Assembly: GCA_965242485.1 (NCBI GenBank)
Contig: CBDESM010000003.1
Span: 62,001-126,000 of the forward strand
Direction of reading: 5' to 3'
Origin: CBDESM01 sp965242485
GTDB lineage: Bacteria > Chloroflexota > Dehalococcoidia > Bin125
DNA length: 64,000 nucleotides
The notes beneath the pieces are model-generated. The model saw only the letters and a program-made list of their open reading frames with translations, had not been told where the DNA came from and ran no database searches. Shown one piece after another: positions 63,230 to 64,000 of this stretch. The translations under genes were made by a program, and so were the position numbers. Numbering within the stretch: the first letter of the stretch is position 1; each line of letters starts with the position of its first letter.

Positions 63230-63821
63230 CCAATGCCTCCGCGAGGGCGGCGTCGGCTTTTGCCAGGAAATCCTCGATTGTGCTGTTGTTGTGGAGGATT
63301 CTGTCGGACTTGGGGGCTCGGTCTTGCCAGGGGGTGGCGCTGGACATTCGTTGGCGGGCGTCTGGTTCGGTTAGGTCGTTGCGGTGCATGAGGCGCTGGA
63401 GGGCGGTTTCTTCTTCGGCGGCGATCAGCCAGGATTCGTCGCAGAGGGGCTGGTAGGGGCCTTCGATCAGGCGGACGGCTTCGAAGACGGCGAGGTCGTG
63501 CCCGCTGGTGCGGAGGTCTTTGAGGAGCTGGATGAAGTGGGCTTCGAGGTCGCCGATGGCGTCGCGCAGGGCTTGCAGTTCGTCGGGCTTGCCGAAGACT
63601 TTGGCGCCGAGGATTTTGCGGTCGATCGCGCCGTCGGGGTCGACGACGTCCGGGCCGAAGCGGGCGATGATGCGGTGGTAGGCGGGCTTGCCGGGTTCGT
63701 AGAGCAGGTGGACCTGTTGGTCGGCGTCGACGTGATGGGCGCCGTGCTGGTCGGCGAGGTGGCGGCAGAGCAGGCTTTTGCCGCTGGCGATGGCGCCGGT
63801 GACGCCGATGATGAAGGTCAT
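63219..63821 (-). CDS. coaE: Dephospho-CoA kinase
   Basis: A 200-residue P-loop kinase for the last step of coenzyme A synthesis. Walker A is GVTGAIASGKS, then DADQQVHLLYEPG (the family DAD motif) and LIEGPY in place of the usual LFE. Residue Arg in RMSSATPWQDR lies in the lid. Leaderless start: TACCGT 6 nt before the ATG. The family fit is good although several motif residues differ from the consensus. Confidence 0.88.
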   Translation of the reverse strand: MTFIIGVTGAIASGKSLLCRHLADQHGAHHVDADQQVHLLYEPGKPAYHRIIARFGPDVVDPDGAIDRKILGAKVFGKPDELQALRDAIGDLEAHFIQLLKDLRTSGHDLAVFEAVRLIEGPYQPLCDESWLIAAEEETALQRLMHRNDLTEPDARQRMSSATPWQDRAPKSDRILHNNSTIEDFLAKADAALAEALARA

Positions 63822-63841
63822 GCGGCTACGGTAGGCGCGAG

Positions 63842-64000
63842 ATGACGGATGCGCAGCGCTGTGCCTGGGCCGACGGGGACGCGGCGATGGCGGCGTACCA
63901 CGACGCGGAGTGGGGCGTACCGCTGCTCGACGACCGCGCGCTGTTCGAGTGCCTGACGCTGGAGTCGGCGCAGGCGGGGCTTTCGTGGGCGCAGGTGCTG
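63842..64000 (+). CDS. tag: DNA-3-methyladenine glycosylase I, N-terminal part
   Basis: The first 53 residues of a Tag family base-excision enzyme: RCAWADGDAAMAAYHDAEWGVPLLDDR and LFECLTLESAQAGLSW are the family start, with Cys as the first zinc ligand. It removes 3-methyladenine from DNA. The gene runs off the right edge. Its start lies 20 nt from the divergent coaE start. Confidence 0.9.
   Translation, partial: MTDAQRCAWADGDAAMAAYHDAEWGVPLLDDRALFECLTLESAQAGLSWAQVL

Overview
The window is a high-GC bacterial chromosome segment that reads best as Chloroflexota (SAR202/Dehalococcoidia-like). This is inferred from gene content: three CaiB/BaiF CoA-transferases, an acyl-CoA dehydrogenase, an F420/FMN luciferase-like monooxygenase, eight Uma2/DUF820 nucleases and a PurO-type IMP cyclohydrolase. 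At least 14 genes have a TANNNT -10 box only 6-7 nt before the start codon and no Shine-Dalgarno, so leaderless transcription looks common. No rRNA, tRNA or CRISPR array was seen.

1-8.4 kb: two paralogous secreted Ig-like surface proteins on the minus strand, each with a G/C homopolymer just upstream. In the first, the 13-nt tract sits between a -35 and a -10 element, as in phase-variable promoters. 8.6-9.9 kb: three tandem copies of a small basic protein gene, the last overlapping a convergent membrane protein gene. 9.9-15.6 kb: hisG, an HpaB-like oxygenase, a Lon-substrate-binding protein, two Uma2 genes and an acyl-CoA dehydrogenase. 15.6-22.2 kb: a large DNA methyltransferase with a nuclease-like N-terminus, a Wzz-like membrane protein and three tandem Uma2 genes.

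22.2-32.4 kb: SDR, a coupled pair of CoA-transferases (only one keeps the catalytic Asp), a frameshifted small gene, three copies of a structured repeat that looks like a new small RNA family, two DUF3800 genes, a luciferase-like monooxygenase, a lactonase-like MBL protein and two alpha/beta hydrolases (one lacking the nucleophile Ser). 32.5-38.6 kb: M1 aminopeptidase, MOSC protein, SCO1664-like protein, a PIN toxin-antitoxin pair plus an orphan antitoxin copy, and purO.

38.7-46 kb: a Type IIG-like restriction-methylation gene interrupted by an in-frame run of about 13 pentanucleotide repeats and followed by a second, diverged C-terminal cassette; a divergent M24 peptidase shares its leaderless promoter; an S9 peptidase is broken by a 17-bp tandem duplication. 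46-55 kb: a J-domain/flavin-reductase fusion, two MFS transporters, three translationally coupled Uma2 genes, methylmalonyl-CoA epimerase, a patatin and a solitary phage terminase with a zinc ribbon. 55-63.2 kb: a defence cluster with a GmrSD-like DUF262/DUF1524 protein, a Type III Mod/Res system and a Panacea (DUF4065) antitoxin-like gene with a new small partner. The end holds coaE and the start of tag. The strongest themes are simple-sequence contingency loci at surface and restriction genes, and dense DNA-targeting functions.
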